From contig NZ_CP109487.1 of NCBI RefSeq assembly GCF_036227605.1, forward strand, positions 9,287,001-9,351,000: a stretch of DNA of 64,000 nucleotides. Direction: 5' to 3'. The position numbers and the translations under genes were made by a program. This DNA comes from Streptomyces sp. NBC_01439 (GTDB lineage: Bacteria > Actinomycetota > Actinomycetes > Streptomycetales > Streptomycetaceae). The first letter of the stretch is position 1; each line of letters opens with the position of its first letter. Shown piece by piece: positions 32,957 through 42,650 of this stretch. A model generated the notes under the pieces. The model was given only the letters and a program-made list of their open reading frames with translations, was not told the origin of the DNA and made no database searches.

Positions 32957-33709
32957 ATGAAGCGATTCACAGGGCGAACCGCCGTCGTCACCGGCGCATC
33001 GTCCGGCATCGGCGCAGCCAGCGCCGTACGTCTGGCCGCCGAAGGGGCCGCCGTCGCCCTCGCCGACATCGACGAGGCGGCGGGCACCGCACTCGCGCGG
33101 GAGATCCGCGACGACGGGGGCCGCGCGGAGTTCGTGCCGTGCGACGTCTCTTCCGAACAGGACTGGCGCAACCTGAAGGACCGCACGCACACGCTGTTCG
33201 GTCCGGTGGCCGTCGTGCACAGCAACGCCTTCACCCACACGCCCGCGCCCGCCCACGAACTGCCCGGCAGCGACTGGGACCGTGATATGGCCGTCAACCT
33301 CAAGGCGCCCTACCTGGCCGTACGCACCTTCCTCGACGACCTGCGCGCCGCCCGAGGCTCCTTCGTGGCCACGTCCAGCGTGCACGCACTGTGCAGCCTG
33401 CCGGGTTATCCGGCCTACGCCGCGGCGAAGGGAGGCATGTGCGCGCTCGTCCGCCAGCTCGCGGTCGAGTACGGGCCGGACGTGCGGTTCAACTCCGTGC
33501 TGCCCGGTCCGATCCTCACCGAGAACTGGCAGGACGTGGACGAGGAGGGCCGCCTGCTCTCCGCCCGTGCCACGGCCCTGGGACGGCTCGGTCACCCCGA
33601 CGAAGTAGCGGCCGCCGTCGCCTTCCTCGCGTCCGACGACGCCTCGTACATCACCGGCACGAACCTGACCGTGGACGGCGGCTGGGCCGTGAAGAAGGAG
33701 TCCAAGTGA
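32957..33709 (+). CDS. Short-chain dehydrogenase, probable sugar (galactose) dehydrogenase
   Basis: 250 residues. Rossmann loop VTGASSGIGAASAVRLA, catalytic Ser in TSSVHALCSLPGYPAYAAAKGG with YxxxK, and a C-terminal TGTNLTVDGGWAVK. The usual NNAG is replaced by HSNAF. In this operon it is the likely oxidoreductase that makes the lactone substrate from D-galactose (inference). There are 91 bases before it, and its stop overlaps dgoD (GTGA). Confidence 0.85.
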   Translation: MKRFTGRTAVVTGASSGIGAASAVRLAAEGAAVALADIDEAAGTALAREIRDDGGRAEFVPCDVSSEQDWRNLKDRTHTLFGPVAVVHSNAFTHTPAPAHELPGSDWDRDMAVNLKAPYLAVRTFLDDLRAARGSFVATSSVHALCSLPGYPAYAAAKGGMCALVRQLAVEYGPDVRFNSVLPGPILTENWQDVDEEGRLLSARATALGRLGHPDEVAAAVAFLASDDASYITGTNLTVDGGWAVKKESK

Positions 33710-34851
33710 AGATCACCTCCCTGAGGACCTACCTCGTCGCCCCCCGCTGGTGCTTCCTGCGCGTGGACACGGACGAGGGCATCACCGGCTGGGGCGAGCC
33801 TGTCGTCGAGGGCCGTGCGCACACCGTCGCGGCCGCGGTCGAGGAACTGTCCGACTACCTGGTGGGCCAGGACCCGATGCGCATCGAGGACCACTGGCAG
33901 GTCCTGACCAAGGGCGGTTTCTACCGCGGCGGCCCGGTCCTGTCCAGCGCGGTCGCCGGCATCGACCAGGCACTGTGGGACATCGCCGGCAAGGCGCTGG
34001 GCGTGCCGGTGTGGCAGCTGCTCGGCGGCAACGTCCGCGACCGGGCGCGGGTGTACAGCTGGATCGGCGGCGACCGACCGACCGACGTCGCGCAGCAGGC
34101 CGCCGCCCGCAAGGCCGAGGGCTTCACGGCCATCAAGATGAACGCCTCGCCCCAGCTGGAACTGATCGACACGCCGCGGGCCGTCCGTGACATCGTCGAA
34201 CGGGTGGAGAGCGTCCGCTCGGAGGTCGGCGACGGCTTCGACATCGCCGTGGACTTCCACGGCCGCCTCACCCTCCCCATGGCGCGGCGGGTGCTTCCCC
34301 TCCTGGAGCCGTACCTGCCGTTCTTCGTCGAGGAGCCGGTGGTTCCCGAGATGAGCGCCCACATCGGCGAGGTCGTGCGCTCCACCAGCATCCCCATCGC
34401 GACCGGAGAACGGTTGTACTCCCGGTGGGACTTCAAGCCGGTGCTCCAGCAGGGGATCGCCGTGGCCCAGCCCGACCTCTCGCACGCCGGTGGGATCTCT
34501 GAGGTGCGGCGCATCGCGGCGATGGCGGAGGCCCACGACGTTTCCCTGGCGCCGCACTGCCCGCTCGGCCCGATCGCGCTGGCCGCGTGCCTCCAGGTCG
34601 GCTTCGCGACACCCAACCTGCTGATCCAGGAGCAGAGCCTCGGGATCCACTACAACGCCGGGTCTGACCTGCTGGACTACCTCACCGACCGGTCCGTCTT
34701 CCGCTACGAGGACGGCCACGTCGCCCTGCTCACCGCACCGGGGCTGGGCATCGACGTCGACGAGAAGGCCGTCGAACGCGCCGCCGAGACGGGCCATCGC
34801 TGGCGCAACCCGGTGTGGCGACGGGGCGACGGCTCCCTCGCCGAATGGTGA
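33706..34851 (+). CDS. dgoD: D-galactonate dehydratase
   Basis: 381 residues; the E. coli enzyme has 382. It follows DgoD closely along its whole length: GWGEPVVEGRAHTVAAAVEE, GFYRGGPVLSSAVAGIDQAL, VYSWIGGDRPTDV, IAVDFHGRL (metal Asp and general acid His), FFVEEPV, ATGERLYSR, QPDLSHAGGISE, LAPHCPLGPIALAACLQV and IQEQSLGIHYN, ending with a WRNP tail. It removes water from D-galactonate to give 2-keto-3-deoxygalactonate. GTG 33706 follows AAGGAG and overlaps the SDR stop. It is the most specific marker that this operon handles galactose. Confidence 0.94.
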   Translation: MKITSLRTYLVAPRWCFLRVDTDEGITGWGEPVVEGRAHTVAAAVEELSDYLVGQDPMRIEDHWQVLTKGGFYRGGPVLSSAVAGIDQALWDIAGKALGVPVWQLLGGNVRDRARVYSWIGGDRPTDVAQQAAARKAEGFTAIKMNASPQLELIDTPRAVRDIVERVESVRSEVGDGFDIAVDFHGRLTLPMARRVLPLLEPYLPFFVEEPVVPEMSAHIGEVVRSTSIPIATGERLYSRWDFKPVLQQGIAVAQPDLSHAGGISEVRRIAAMAEAHDVSLAPHCPLGPIALAACLQVGFATPNLLIQEQSLGIHYNAGSDLLDYLTDRSVFRYEDGHVALLTAPGLGIDVDEKAVERAAETGHRWRNPVWRRGDGSLAEW

Positions 34852-34896
34852 CGCGTTGAACCCCCGCGCCGTACGGGCACGGCAGCCGGCCGGGCG

Positions 34897-35802
34897 TCAG
34901 GAGGTCAAGGACTCCAGCCGCCGCCGAGTGGCCGGGCCGCAGACCCCCTGCGGGTCGCCACGGACGCCGTACTTCGCCTGGAACCGCTGCACCGCGTCGT
35001 CCAGGTGCTGGTCGTAGCGGCCTCGCTGGGGCAGGGACCACAGCCCCAGCTGCGCGAGGCGCCGCTGCAGATCGACGACCTGAGGACCCGTGTCGTGCCG
35101 GCGCAGTGTCGGCTTCTCGCCGGGCGTCGTCGGCGACGCGGGGGAGGGCGGCACGGTGCTCGGACTGCCGGATTGCTGTCCGGCGGCCGGCGCCGCGTTC
35201 GTGCGGGTGGATGCGTCCGTGGTCGGCGCCGACGGAGCCACCGGGGACGGTGTACGCACCGGGCTGTTCCCGGTCGTCGGCGGGGTGCGCCGGGGAGGGC
35301 TCGGGAGCGCGCCGGGGGACCGGGACGCCTCCGGCGGCGTGGTCGCTTCGTCCTCCCCATCGAGTACGTCGAGCCGGCTCGCGGGGGCCTGCGCCGTCGC
35401 CTCGCCGATGTCCTGGCTCCGGGCGAAGGCGTACGTACCCGCGAGGGCCGCGGAGCCGATCAGGGTGGCGAGGGCCGCGGTGACGCGCAGCGGTCGACGC
35501 TGCTTCGACGGCCGGTGCGCCCGGTGACCCGTCGGCCTGCTCATGACAACGGGCTGGCCGATGACGTCACCGCCGGGGCCGCTCCCGTACGCGGCCTGCG
35601 CCGCGACCCACGACACCGTGGCGGTGTCCAAGGTGCTCGGTGCGCCCACCGGCGCAGGTTCGTGCGGGGCGATGTACGGCCTGACCCAGTCCCGGTCGAA
35701 CTGCGCCGGGGCGGGGGCCCGCCCTGCGCTCGCGTCGTGGTGCGCGATGCCGCAGGCGCAGCGCAAGGGGTCACCGCATCGGGGGCAGAAAGGGGTGCTC
35801 AC
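34897..35802 (-). CDS. Zinc-ribbon, membrane-anchored peptidoglycan-binding protein
   Basis: 301 residues. A CxxC...CxC cluster at the N-terminus (TPFCPRCGDPLRCACG) is a small zinc ribbon. A transmembrane helix lies at about 120-140 (RVTAALATLIGSAALAGTYA). A disordered Pro/Ser/Thr-rich stalk (about 150-235) leads to a PG-binding_1 domain (about 240-301: GPQVVDLQRRLAQLGLW ... GRYDQHLDDAVQRFQAKYGV). GTG 35802 has GGAG five bases upstream; the longer frame to 36072 has no such signal. Role: sensing or tethering at the cell wall, unknown. Confidence 0.82.
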   Translation of the reverse strand: MSTPFCPRCGDPLRCACGIAHHDASAGRAPAPAQFDRDWVRPYIAPHEPAPVGAPSTLDTATVSWVAAQAAYGSGPGGDVIGQPVVMSRPTGHRAHRPSKQRRPLRVTAALATLIGSAALAGTYAFARSQDIGEATAQAPASRLDVLDGEDEATTPPEASRSPGALPSPPRRTPPTTGNSPVRTPSPVAPSAPTTDASTRTNAAPAAGQQSGSPSTVPPSPASPTTPGEKPTLRRHDTGPQVVDLQRRLAQLGLWSLPQRGRYDQHLDDAVQRFQAKYGVRGDPQGVCGPATRRRLESLTS

Positions 35803-36414
35803 CAAACTCCAGTCGGCTGTTCCGGGAAATACAGAATGACCCCTCGGTGCGCCACGTCGTACCGCTCTCGAATTGCCGGGCCCGAATGTAGAGGGTGCCC
35901 TGATGGTCGTCCGCTGCGGGACGGCCGTGTGGTGAAGGAGGGAGTGAATGGTGAATCTACTGTGTGCGGAGCTCTTGAATCCAGCCCGGTCGAGGCCCAG
36001 TTGATAACGATCGGCTAAACGTCCGACCGGTTCTGCCCCTGGGCCCTCCGCTGGGAGCGCCCGCGGTACCAATGTCTTGAACTGTTCGAACTTCTGTCAA
36101 CAGGACGAGCCGGCGCCTCCCGTGTCCGCCTTGGCAGTGTGGCGGGTGCAGCGGCCGATCGTGCAAGATCTTCGGTGTTGACTTCCTTGGGCATGTGTCT
36201 GATTCTGTTCGGTGTAAGGAAGGGTGGTCGCGTCGGGCGAAATCGAGACCGGACCTCTCCGTGTATGGAGAATTCCGGTAGCTGGCCGTGCCCGGATAAG
36301 GAAAGTCCGCATTTTCGAGGGCGGTTTCCGGAATTCCCGCCGGAAAGAACTATCGACGGACGTGTCATAGCCTGAACAATAGGGCGACTTTCCCTCCCAC
36401 TCAGGATGTCCCAC
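35803..36414. other. Long intergenic region, no gene seen
   Basis: About 610 bases between divergent genes with somewhat lower GC than the genes. Open frames are present but lack Shine-Dalgarno sites and domain-like sequence. It presumably holds the two promoters. I see no palindrome strong enough to name. Confidence 0.5.
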
Positions 36415-38037
36415 GTGTCGACGAACCATCCCTCTGTTGTGGGTCGAATGACCGACCAGCAACTGTGTGACACCATCCGCACCGCGGACGCGGCCGCCCC
36501 GTCGGCCGAGACCGAGTTGCGCCGACGCCATGGCCCGAGGGTCTCCGCCTTCGCGCGAACGGCCTGCGGCGACCTGCTGCCGGCCCGGCGCGCCGCGGAC
36601 CGCGCGACGGAGCAGTTCCTCGACCGGCTGGCCGCCACGACCGACGCCCTGAACCAGCCCCCTCGCCTGGCGTTGCTGGCGCTGGTGTCCGCGTCCGCAT
36701 CCCCCGCACCGTCCGCGCCCTCCGGGGCGGGATCCGTTCCGCTGGACGCGGGGCTGCAGTCGTTCGTCCGCAAGGGGTTCGTCACCCTGTCGCCGCGCAC
36801 GCAGTCCGTCCTGTGGCACTCCGTGGTCGAACGGGAGGCGGACGAGGACGTCGCGACGATCACCGGTGATCGGCCCGAGGCCGTACCGGACCTGGCTCAC
36901 AGGGCGTTGGTAGCGTGCCGTGACGCCTTCCTACGAGTCCACCTGCAGGCGCGACCGACCCCGCACTGTCCCGCGTACGCACGCATGCTGGACGCCGCCG
37001 CGGGGCGCGCCGACGTGCGGGGGAACCCCGACCTGGCGCGTCCTGTCGACGGATGCCCCGGGTGCGCGGCCGCTCTGCGTGGCCTGGTCGCCCTTTGCGA
37101 CACCCCTGGCCCGTTGCTGGCCGGCTCCCTGCTGGGTCCTGCCGGCCCGCTCTACCTCTCCGCGGCGACCCGCACGGACCAGGATCCGGATACCGAGGAC
37201 ACGCTGTCCCTGCCGGTCACGACCGCGACGGCCGTTGCGGGCGGGTCGGAGCCGATCGCCGGCGACCGGCCGTCCTTCTTCGCACGGAGGCCGGCCGGAC
37301 GGATTTCCCTGGCTGTCGGGGCGGCCCTGATCACGACGACGGCGCTCGCCGTCGTCGTCCCGACGGCCTGGGGGCCCGAAGCGCCCGCCACGGTTCAGGG
37401 GCAGCCGCCGCGAGCACACGTCGAGGCGGGCGGCGCGGGGGCGCCGGCCCCGTCGGTGAGCAGGTCGAGGCCTTCCACATCCGCCTCACCCACTCGTTCC
37501 CCCAGCGCGTCGCCGTCCGCGACAGGCCCGTCGCCCAGTCACGGGCCCACGCCCAGCCCCACACCGACCGCGGAGGCCGCGACGGCCGACCCTGTTCAAC
37601 CCTTCAGGGCCTCCTCGTTCGTTCCGGCCGTCAATTCCGCCACCGGTCTGTGTCTGGACGTCAGCGGCGGCACTTTCGCCAATGGCGTCGACGTGATCAC
37701 CGCACGCTGCCGTGCCGGAGCGCCGGTCCAGCAGTGGCGTCTGGACGAAAGGGGACTCCTTCGCAATGCCGCCAACCCGAACTACTGCATGGACGCACGC
37801 GGTTCCGCGGGGGACGGCGTGGGCATCTGGTCGTGCTCGGCATTCGGCCGGCGCGAAGGGAACAACCTGGTGTTCTCCACCGATGCGACAGGACGCATCA
37901 AACCCCGGATCGCACCGGGCTACGCCGTCACGTCCGGGAGCGGTGAGCCCGGAGCACCCGTCACCTTCGGCCGCACGGGCTCGGCGGCCGAGCAGCGCTG
38001 GAACGAGCCCGCCGGGCAATCGCCGTCGGGTCACTAG
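36415..38037 (+). CDS. Sigma-like N-terminus fused to membrane helix and extracellular ricin-type lectin
   Basis: 540 residues from GTG 36415, which has AGGA eight bases upstream (ATG 36406 is the alternative). Residues about 10-170 resemble a degenerate ECF-sigma helical region (DQQLCDTIRTADAA ... VTLSPRTQSVLWHSVVERE with EDVATITGDRP, as in sigma region 4). A segment with CPAYARMLDAA ... GCPGCAAALRGL is reminiscent of zinc-binding anti-sigma motifs. Then a transmembrane helix (about 300-322), a Pro/Ser-rich stalk and a ricin-B-like trefoil (about 400-535: CLDVSGGTFANGVDV, PVQQWRLDERG, NYCMDARG). This is a recognised but poorly characterised Streptomyces layout. Confidence 0.75.
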   Translation: MSTNHPSVVGRMTDQQLCDTIRTADAAAPSAETELRRRHGPRVSAFARTACGDLLPARRAADRATEQFLDRLAATTDALNQPPRLALLALVSASASPAPSAPSGAGSVPLDAGLQSFVRKGFVTLSPRTQSVLWHSVVEREADEDVATITGDRPEAVPDLAHRALVACRDAFLRVHLQARPTPHCPAYARMLDAAAGRADVRGNPDLARPVDGCPGCAAALRGLVALCDTPGPLLAGSLLGPAGPLYLSAATRTDQDPDTEDTLSLPVTTATAVAGGSEPIAGDRPSFFARRPAGRISLAVGAALITTTALAVVVPTAWGPEAPATVQGQPPRAHVEAGGAGAPAPSVSRSRPSTSASPTRSPSASPSATGPSPSHGPTPSPTPTAEAATADPVQPFRASSFVPAVNSATGLCLDVSGGTFANGVDVITARCRAGAPVQQWRLDERGLLRNAANPNYCMDARGSAGDGVGIWSCSAFGRREGNNLVFSTDATGRIKPRIAPGYAVTSGSGEPGAPVTFGRTGSAAEQRWNEPAGQSPSGH

Positions 38038-38484
38038 TCAAACAGATTCAGACATGTTCCGATGGAAATCAACAGGGCGGGGTCCGTCCGGGGCCAGGCC
38101 TGCGGCGGCACCGTGCCGCAGGGCTTCCCGCCCTGCGCCTTCGATGGTTTCGCCCGGCAGCCCCTGCTGGGGCGGTTCTGCGGCGCTGTGGCGTCTGTGG
38201 AGGTCACAGGGACGCATCAATCCGAAACCCTCGGTTCACACTGTTGACTTATGACGGAAACGGCGCTTTTCTCTGTTGCATCAAGTTTGAAAACGGCCGA
38301 CTGTGGCGGATTCCCCAGTGAGGGGCCCCGCCGGGGACTCGTCGGCCGAGGTCGGACACCTCTCCCTGCGAGTCTCCAGGGACCCGCAGCCCCGGGCGGC
38401 GCTCACGACGGCGGCCGGACCCCCACCCCATCGCACGTGCCCCACTGGTCGCCCGGTGCGACCCGTTCAAGCAAAGGGATCGAC
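38038..38484. other. Intergenic region upstream of the AraFGH-like operon
   Basis: About 450 bases without a gene. It holds a hairpin at 38099-38122 and an AT-richer block (about 38235-38300) that probably contains the importer promoter. No repeat of the LacI-type operator. Confidence 0.5.
38099..38122 (+). terminator. Hairpin after the ricin-domain gene
   Basis: CCTGCGGC / GCCGCAGG, 8-bp arms with an eight-base loop, about 60 bases past the stop at 38037. No T-run. Confidence 0.45.
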
Positions 38485-39537
38485 ATGCTCACTCACCACC
38501 ACCACCGCCGCCCGGTAGCGGCCGCGGCCCTGGGCCTGGCCACGATGCTCGTCCTGTCCTCGTGTTCCAGTGGTCAGGAGACGACGGGCGCCGCCGCGGA
38601 CATCGGGAAGGTCGACGGGAAGATCTCCCTGACCTATCTGCAGAAGCAGGGCGACCAGGAGTACTTCATCGGCGAGGCCGCCGGCGCGAAGGCGAAGGCG
38701 AGTGAGCTCGGGATCGACCTGAAGGTGGTGAACCTGGGCAACGACGCGAACAAGACGGTGAGCGAGGCCCAGGCGGCCATCTCGCAGAAGAGCAACGGGC
38801 TGATCGTGGTCGTTCCCGACCCGGCCGTGGGCCCGCAGGTCGTACAGCTGGCGAAGACCGGCAAGGTGGCCCTCCTGACATCGGACGACCAGATCTGCAG
38901 CACCGGCCCGGACCCCTCCGCCTGCGGCGCCGACGACCTGGTGCCCCGCATCGGGTTCAGCGGCCAGCAGATGGGCGGCGAGGTCGGCAAGCGGGCCGCC
39001 GAGGAGTTCAAGAAGGCCGGCTGGAACCCGGCGGAGACGCGGACGATATCGGCCTGGAAGCAGGACGTCACCGTGTGCACCGACCGTGTCAACGCCTCGA
39101 AGAAGGCCTTCGCGGAGGCCGCGGGCGCACCGGTGCAGAACATCGACGTGCCGACGGACAACTCCCCGACGGGCGCCCAGGACAAGATCGCCGCGACGAT
39201 CACCGCCAACGCCTCCGTGAAGCACTGGGTGGTCTGGGGCTGCAACGACGAGAACGTCCAGGGCGGGGTCACCGCCCTGGAGAACGCCGGCTTCACGGCC
39301 GACAACGTGATCGGCGTCGGCCTCGGCGCCTACCTCGCCTGCAAGAACTGGAGCTCCGGCAAGCCGTCCGGGATGAAGGCCGCGCTCTTCATCAACGGCA
39401 AGGACGTCGGCGCCCTGGCGGTGCAGACGATCTACGACAAGCTCAAGAACGGCAAGGACTTTCCGAAGGAAGCCTTCGCCCCGACCAAGATGGTCGACGC
39501 CTCCAACTGGAAGGACGCGGGAGTCACCTGCGGCTGA
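38485..39537 (+). CDS. AraF-like sugar ABC importer, substrate-binding lipoprotein
   Basis: 350 residues. The signal ends in a lipobox (MLVLSSCSSG), then a type I periplasmic binding fold. Segments such as SNGLIVVVPDPAVGPQVV, IGFSGQQMGGEVGKRA and SVKHWVVWGCNDENVQGGVT align with E. coli L-arabinose binding protein AraF (TPDPKLG, KHWLIVGMNDSTVLGGV). The ligand is therefore likely L-arabinose or D-galactose/D-fucose, both products of arabinogalactan. ATG 38485 follows AAGGGA. It is first gene of an operon with the ATPase and permease. Confidence 0.88.
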   Translation: MLTHHHHRRPVAAAALGLATMLVLSSCSSGQETTGAAADIGKVDGKISLTYLQKQGDQEYFIGEAAGAKAKASELGIDLKVVNLGNDANKTVSEAQAAISQKSNGLIVVVPDPAVGPQVVQLAKTGKVALLTSDDQICSTGPDPSACGADDLVPRIGFSGQQMGGEVGKRAAEEFKKAGWNPAETRTISAWKQDVTVCTDRVNASKKAFAEAAGAPVQNIDVPTDNSPTGAQDKIAATITANASVKHWVVWGCNDENVQGGVTALENAGFTADNVIGVGLGAYLACKNWSSGKPSGMKAALFINGKDVGALAVQTIYDKLKNGKDFPKEAFAPTKMVDASNWKDAGVTCG

Positions 39538-39670
39538 GCCCGCGCCCGCGGCCAGGACGGGTACGGCCGCCGCAGCGGCGGCCGTACCCGCTCCCGCCCA
39601 CACCACCATCGCCGGCCGGCAGCGTCGCCGGCCCGAACGCCCCACGTAACCCCAGCTTGCGAGGCCCCCG

Positions 39671-41260
39671 ATGACCACAGCCGGTACAGAGCCACCCGCC
39701 CCCGCCCAGGATCCCGGCGAAGAGATCTCCGTCGAGAACATCACCAAACGGTTCGGTGCGGTACAGGCGCTCAGCGGCGTCACGCTCACCTTCCCCCGGG
39801 GCCGGGTGACCGCCCTCATGGGGGAGAACGGAGCGGGCAAGTCGACCCTGCTGAAGATCCTCACCGGCGACCACCAGCCCACCGAGGGGAGCATCCTGTG
39901 GGACGGGCGCCCGCGGACCCTGTCCTCGCCGCACGACGCCCACAAGGCCGGGATCCGCATCATCCCTCAGGAACCCGAGATCATCCCGCATGTCTCGGTC
40001 GCCGAGAACGTGTACGCGGGGGCCCTGCCGCGTACCGCCCTGCGCCGACTCGACCGGGCGGAGCTGCGGCGCCGCATCACCGCGGACCTGGCCCGGCTCG
40101 GATTCGAGAAGGTCATCCACCCCGACCAGCTGGGGTCCGAACTCACCCCTGCACAGCGCCAGTTGGTGGAGATCCTGCGGGCGCTGACCGGTGACGCCAA
40201 GGTCATCGCCTTCGACGAACCCACTTCGTCCCTCTCCGAGAACGAGGTCGAAGCGCTCTTCGCCCTGATCGACCGGCTCCGGGACCAGGGCATCGCCGTC
40301 ATCTACGTCTCCCACCGCATGAAGGAGATCTTCCGCCTCGCCGACCGGATCGCCGTACTGCGCGACGGCACGGTCGCCGGCGTGTTGGAGGCCCGCGACA
40401 CCAACGAGGGGGAGGTCGTCCGCCTGATGGTGGGCCGTGACCTGTCCTCCCTGTTCGTGCGACAGGACGTGGCCCGCGACGAGGTGGTCCTGCAGTTGGA
40501 GGACGTCACCACGGACGACGTCAGCGGGATCGACCTCCAAGTCCGTGCCGGAGAGGTGGTCGCCCTGGCCGGGCTCATGGGGGCCGGGCGGTCCGAGCTG
40601 GCCCTCGCCCTCGCCGGCGACCGGCCCATCCGATCGGGCCGCGTCTGCGTGAACGGTCGCCCCCTGCGGCTGCGCAGCCCCCGGGACGCGATCCGCGCGA
40701 GCATCGGGCTCGCCCCCGAGGAGCGCAAGGCCCAGGCGCTGTTCCTCCACCGCTCCATCCGGGACAACACCTCCCTGGTCAGCCTGGACCGGCTGCGCCG
40801 CTGGCGCTTCGTCCAGAGCCGCCAGGAGAAGGCGGTGGCGCAGGACTTCTCCGACAGGCTGCGGGTGCGCACCCCCTCGATCGAGCACGAAGTGCGCAAA
40901 CTGTCGGGCGGCAACCAGCAGAAGGTCGTGCTCGCCCGCTGGCTGCTGCGCAAGCCCAAGGTCCTGATCCTGGACGAGCCGACGCGCGGGATCGACATCG
41001 GTGCCAAGGCCGAGATCTACCGCATCATCGCCGACCTCGCCCGGGAGGGGGTCGCCCTGCTGGTGATCTCCTCCGAACTCCCCGAGGTCCTGGGCCTCGC
41101 CGACCGGATCGTCGTGATGCAGAACGGTCGCATCACCGGCGAACTGGGCCGCTCGGAAGCCACCGAGGAAGCCATCCTCAACCTCGCCATGGCCGACGAC
41201 CTCGCCCCCGTCGCATCCGTCCGACCGCTCACAGACTCCGCCGATGGAGACGCTCGATGA
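39671..41260 (+). CDS. AraG-like sugar ABC importer, double ATPase
   Basis: 529 residues, two tandem ABC domains, as in AraG/RbsA/MglA. The first has Walker A MGENGAGKSTLL and Walker B VIAFDEPTSSLSE; the second a degenerate Walker A (LMGAGRSELALAL), LSGGNQQKVVLARWL and VLILDEPTRGIDIG. It powers import with the 38485 and 41257 products. The stop overlaps the permease ATG (ATGA). Confidence 0.93.
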   Translation: MTTAGTEPPAPAQDPGEEISVENITKRFGAVQALSGVTLTFPRGRVTALMGENGAGKSTLLKILTGDHQPTEGSILWDGRPRTLSSPHDAHKAGIRIIPQEPEIIPHVSVAENVYAGALPRTALRRLDRAELRRRITADLARLGFEKVIHPDQLGSELTPAQRQLVEILRALTGDAKVIAFDEPTSSLSENEVEALFALIDRLRDQGIAVIYVSHRMKEIFRLADRIAVLRDGTVAGVLEARDTNEGEVVRLMVGRDLSSLFVRQDVARDEVVLQLEDVTTDDVSGIDLQVRAGEVVALAGLMGAGRSELALALAGDRPIRSGRVCVNGRPLRLRSPRDAIRASIGLAPEERKAQALFLHRSIRDNTSLVSLDRLRRWRFVQSRQEKAVAQDFSDRLRVRTPSIEHEVRKLSGGNQQKVVLARWLLRKPKVLILDEPTRGIDIGAKAEIYRIIADLAREGVALLVISSELPEVLGLADRIVVMQNGRITGELGRSEATEEAILNLAMADDLAPVASVRPLTDSADGDAR

Positions 41261-42288
41261 CCACCACCCAGACGCCGGCCACCACCGAGAACCTCCCCGC
41301 TCCGGCGCGGAAGACCGGAGGGGCCCTGCTCACCTCGCTCGGCGGGCAGAACCTCAGCCTGATCGGCGCCCTCGTCCTCGTCCTGGCCCTGTTCGGGTTC
41401 CTCAACGACAACTACCTCAGCCTCGCCAACATCCAGGTCATCGGCGAGGCGGTGACGATCACGGGGCTGCTCGCCATCGTCCAGACCGTCGTGATCATCT
41501 GCGGCGGCCTCGATATATCCGTCGGCTCCCAGGCCGGCCTGGCGTCCGTCGTGAGCGCCATGGTGTTCACGTCCGGCGGGTCCAATCCCTACCTGGGGAT
41601 GGCCGCCGCGATCGGGATCGGCATCCTCGTCGGTGTGGTCAACGGCGTCGCCATCGTCTACGGCCGGGTCAACCCCACCATCGCGACGCTCGCGGGCCTG
41701 GCCGCCTACAAGGGCGTGGCCCAGCTCGTCTCCGACGGCCGCGCCCAGGGCTACGTACTCAACGATCCCCTCTTCGTGTTCCTCGGCCGGGGGAAGATCG
41801 CCGGGGTTCCGGTGATGATCTGGATCCTGGTGATCGTGGCGCTGGCGGTGCACGTGATGCTGAAGTACACGGACATCGGCCGCAACATCTACGCCATCGG
41901 CGGCAACGACACCGCGGCGCGACTGGCCGGCATCAACATCAACAAGTACCTGGTGGCCGTCTACGCGCTCATCGGTGTGGTCGCGGCGATCGCGGGCATC
42001 CTGCTGACCGCGCGGACCGGCTCGGGGCAGCCCGTCTCGGGAAGCGAGGGCCTCGAACTCAAGGCCATCACGGCGGCGGCGCTGGGTGGCTGTGCACTCA
42101 AGGGCGGCAAGGGCGGGATCGGTGGCACGCTCCTGGCGGTGGCGCTGCTCGGCGCGCTGGAGAACGGCCTGACCGTCGAGGGCATCAACACCTTCTGGCA
42201 GAACGTCGCCCAGGGCGCCCTCCTCGTCGCCGCCGTCGTCATCCAGCAGCGCCGAAGCGGTGAACGGGCCGTCGGCCTGCCTCACTGA
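41257..42288 (+). CDS. AraH-like sugar ABC importer, permease
   Basis: 343 residues, about nine or ten hydrophobic helices. Family motifs: GGLDISVGSQAGLASVVSAM, NGVAIVYGRVNPTIATLAGL and GNDTAARLAGININKYLV. One permease gene serves as a homodimer in CUT2 importers. Overlaps the ATPase gene by four bases, and a strong terminator follows. Confidence 0.92.
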   Translation: MTTTQTPATTENLPAPARKTGGALLTSLGGQNLSLIGALVLVLALFGFLNDNYLSLANIQVIGEAVTITGLLAIVQTVVIICGGLDISVGSQAGLASVVSAMVFTSGGSNPYLGMAAAIGIGILVGVVNGVAIVYGRVNPTIATLAGLAAYKGVAQLVSDGRAQGYVLNDPLFVFLGRGKIAGVPVMIWILVIVALAVHVMLKYTDIGRNIYAIGGNDTAARLAGININKYLVAVYALIGVVAAIAGILLTARTGSGQPVSGSEGLELKAITAAALGGCALKGGKGGIGGTLLAVALLGALENGLTVEGINTFWQNVAQGALLVAAVVIQQRRSGERAVGLPH

Positions 42289-42323
42289 CCCGGGCGCGCA
42301 CGACGGTAGTACGGCGCGGTCGG

Positions 42324-42364
42324 CCCGATGAGGCCCGCCCCTGGCAGGGGCCGGCCTCATCGGG
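42324..42364 (+). terminator. Terminator after the AraFGH-like operon
   Basis: CCCGATGAGGCC (42324-42335) pairs with GGCCTCATCGGG (42353-42364), enclosing a smaller GCCCC/GGGGC hairpin. About 35 bases past the stop at 42288. Confidence 0.85.
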
Positions 42365-42650
42365 CGAAACAGTCCTCCGACCTGAAACACGATCAATCAC
42401 ACGGAAGCCGAGGAGGATCGGGGAGAGGTTTTTCGTTCGGTACGCACCGCTGATATTCGTCGTAAGTGCCCGCACGGGCATAAAGAGATGGGACGGTCAC
42501 CGGGGATGCCCACCGGATACGCAACCGGCAAATCCGCCCTTCGGTACGAAAGTTCGGCGAAGGTCCTGGGGAACCCCTTGCCCATCCTTATTGGATGCAG
42601 TGTACAATTGATCTCTGTCTGGAATTCGCTAGAGATCATTGGGTGGGACT

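Noticed and set aside
35803-36072. Extension of the PG-binding protein to 36072
   Set aside because: The extra residues have no domain and no ribosome site. GTG 35802 has a good site directly before the zinc ribbon.
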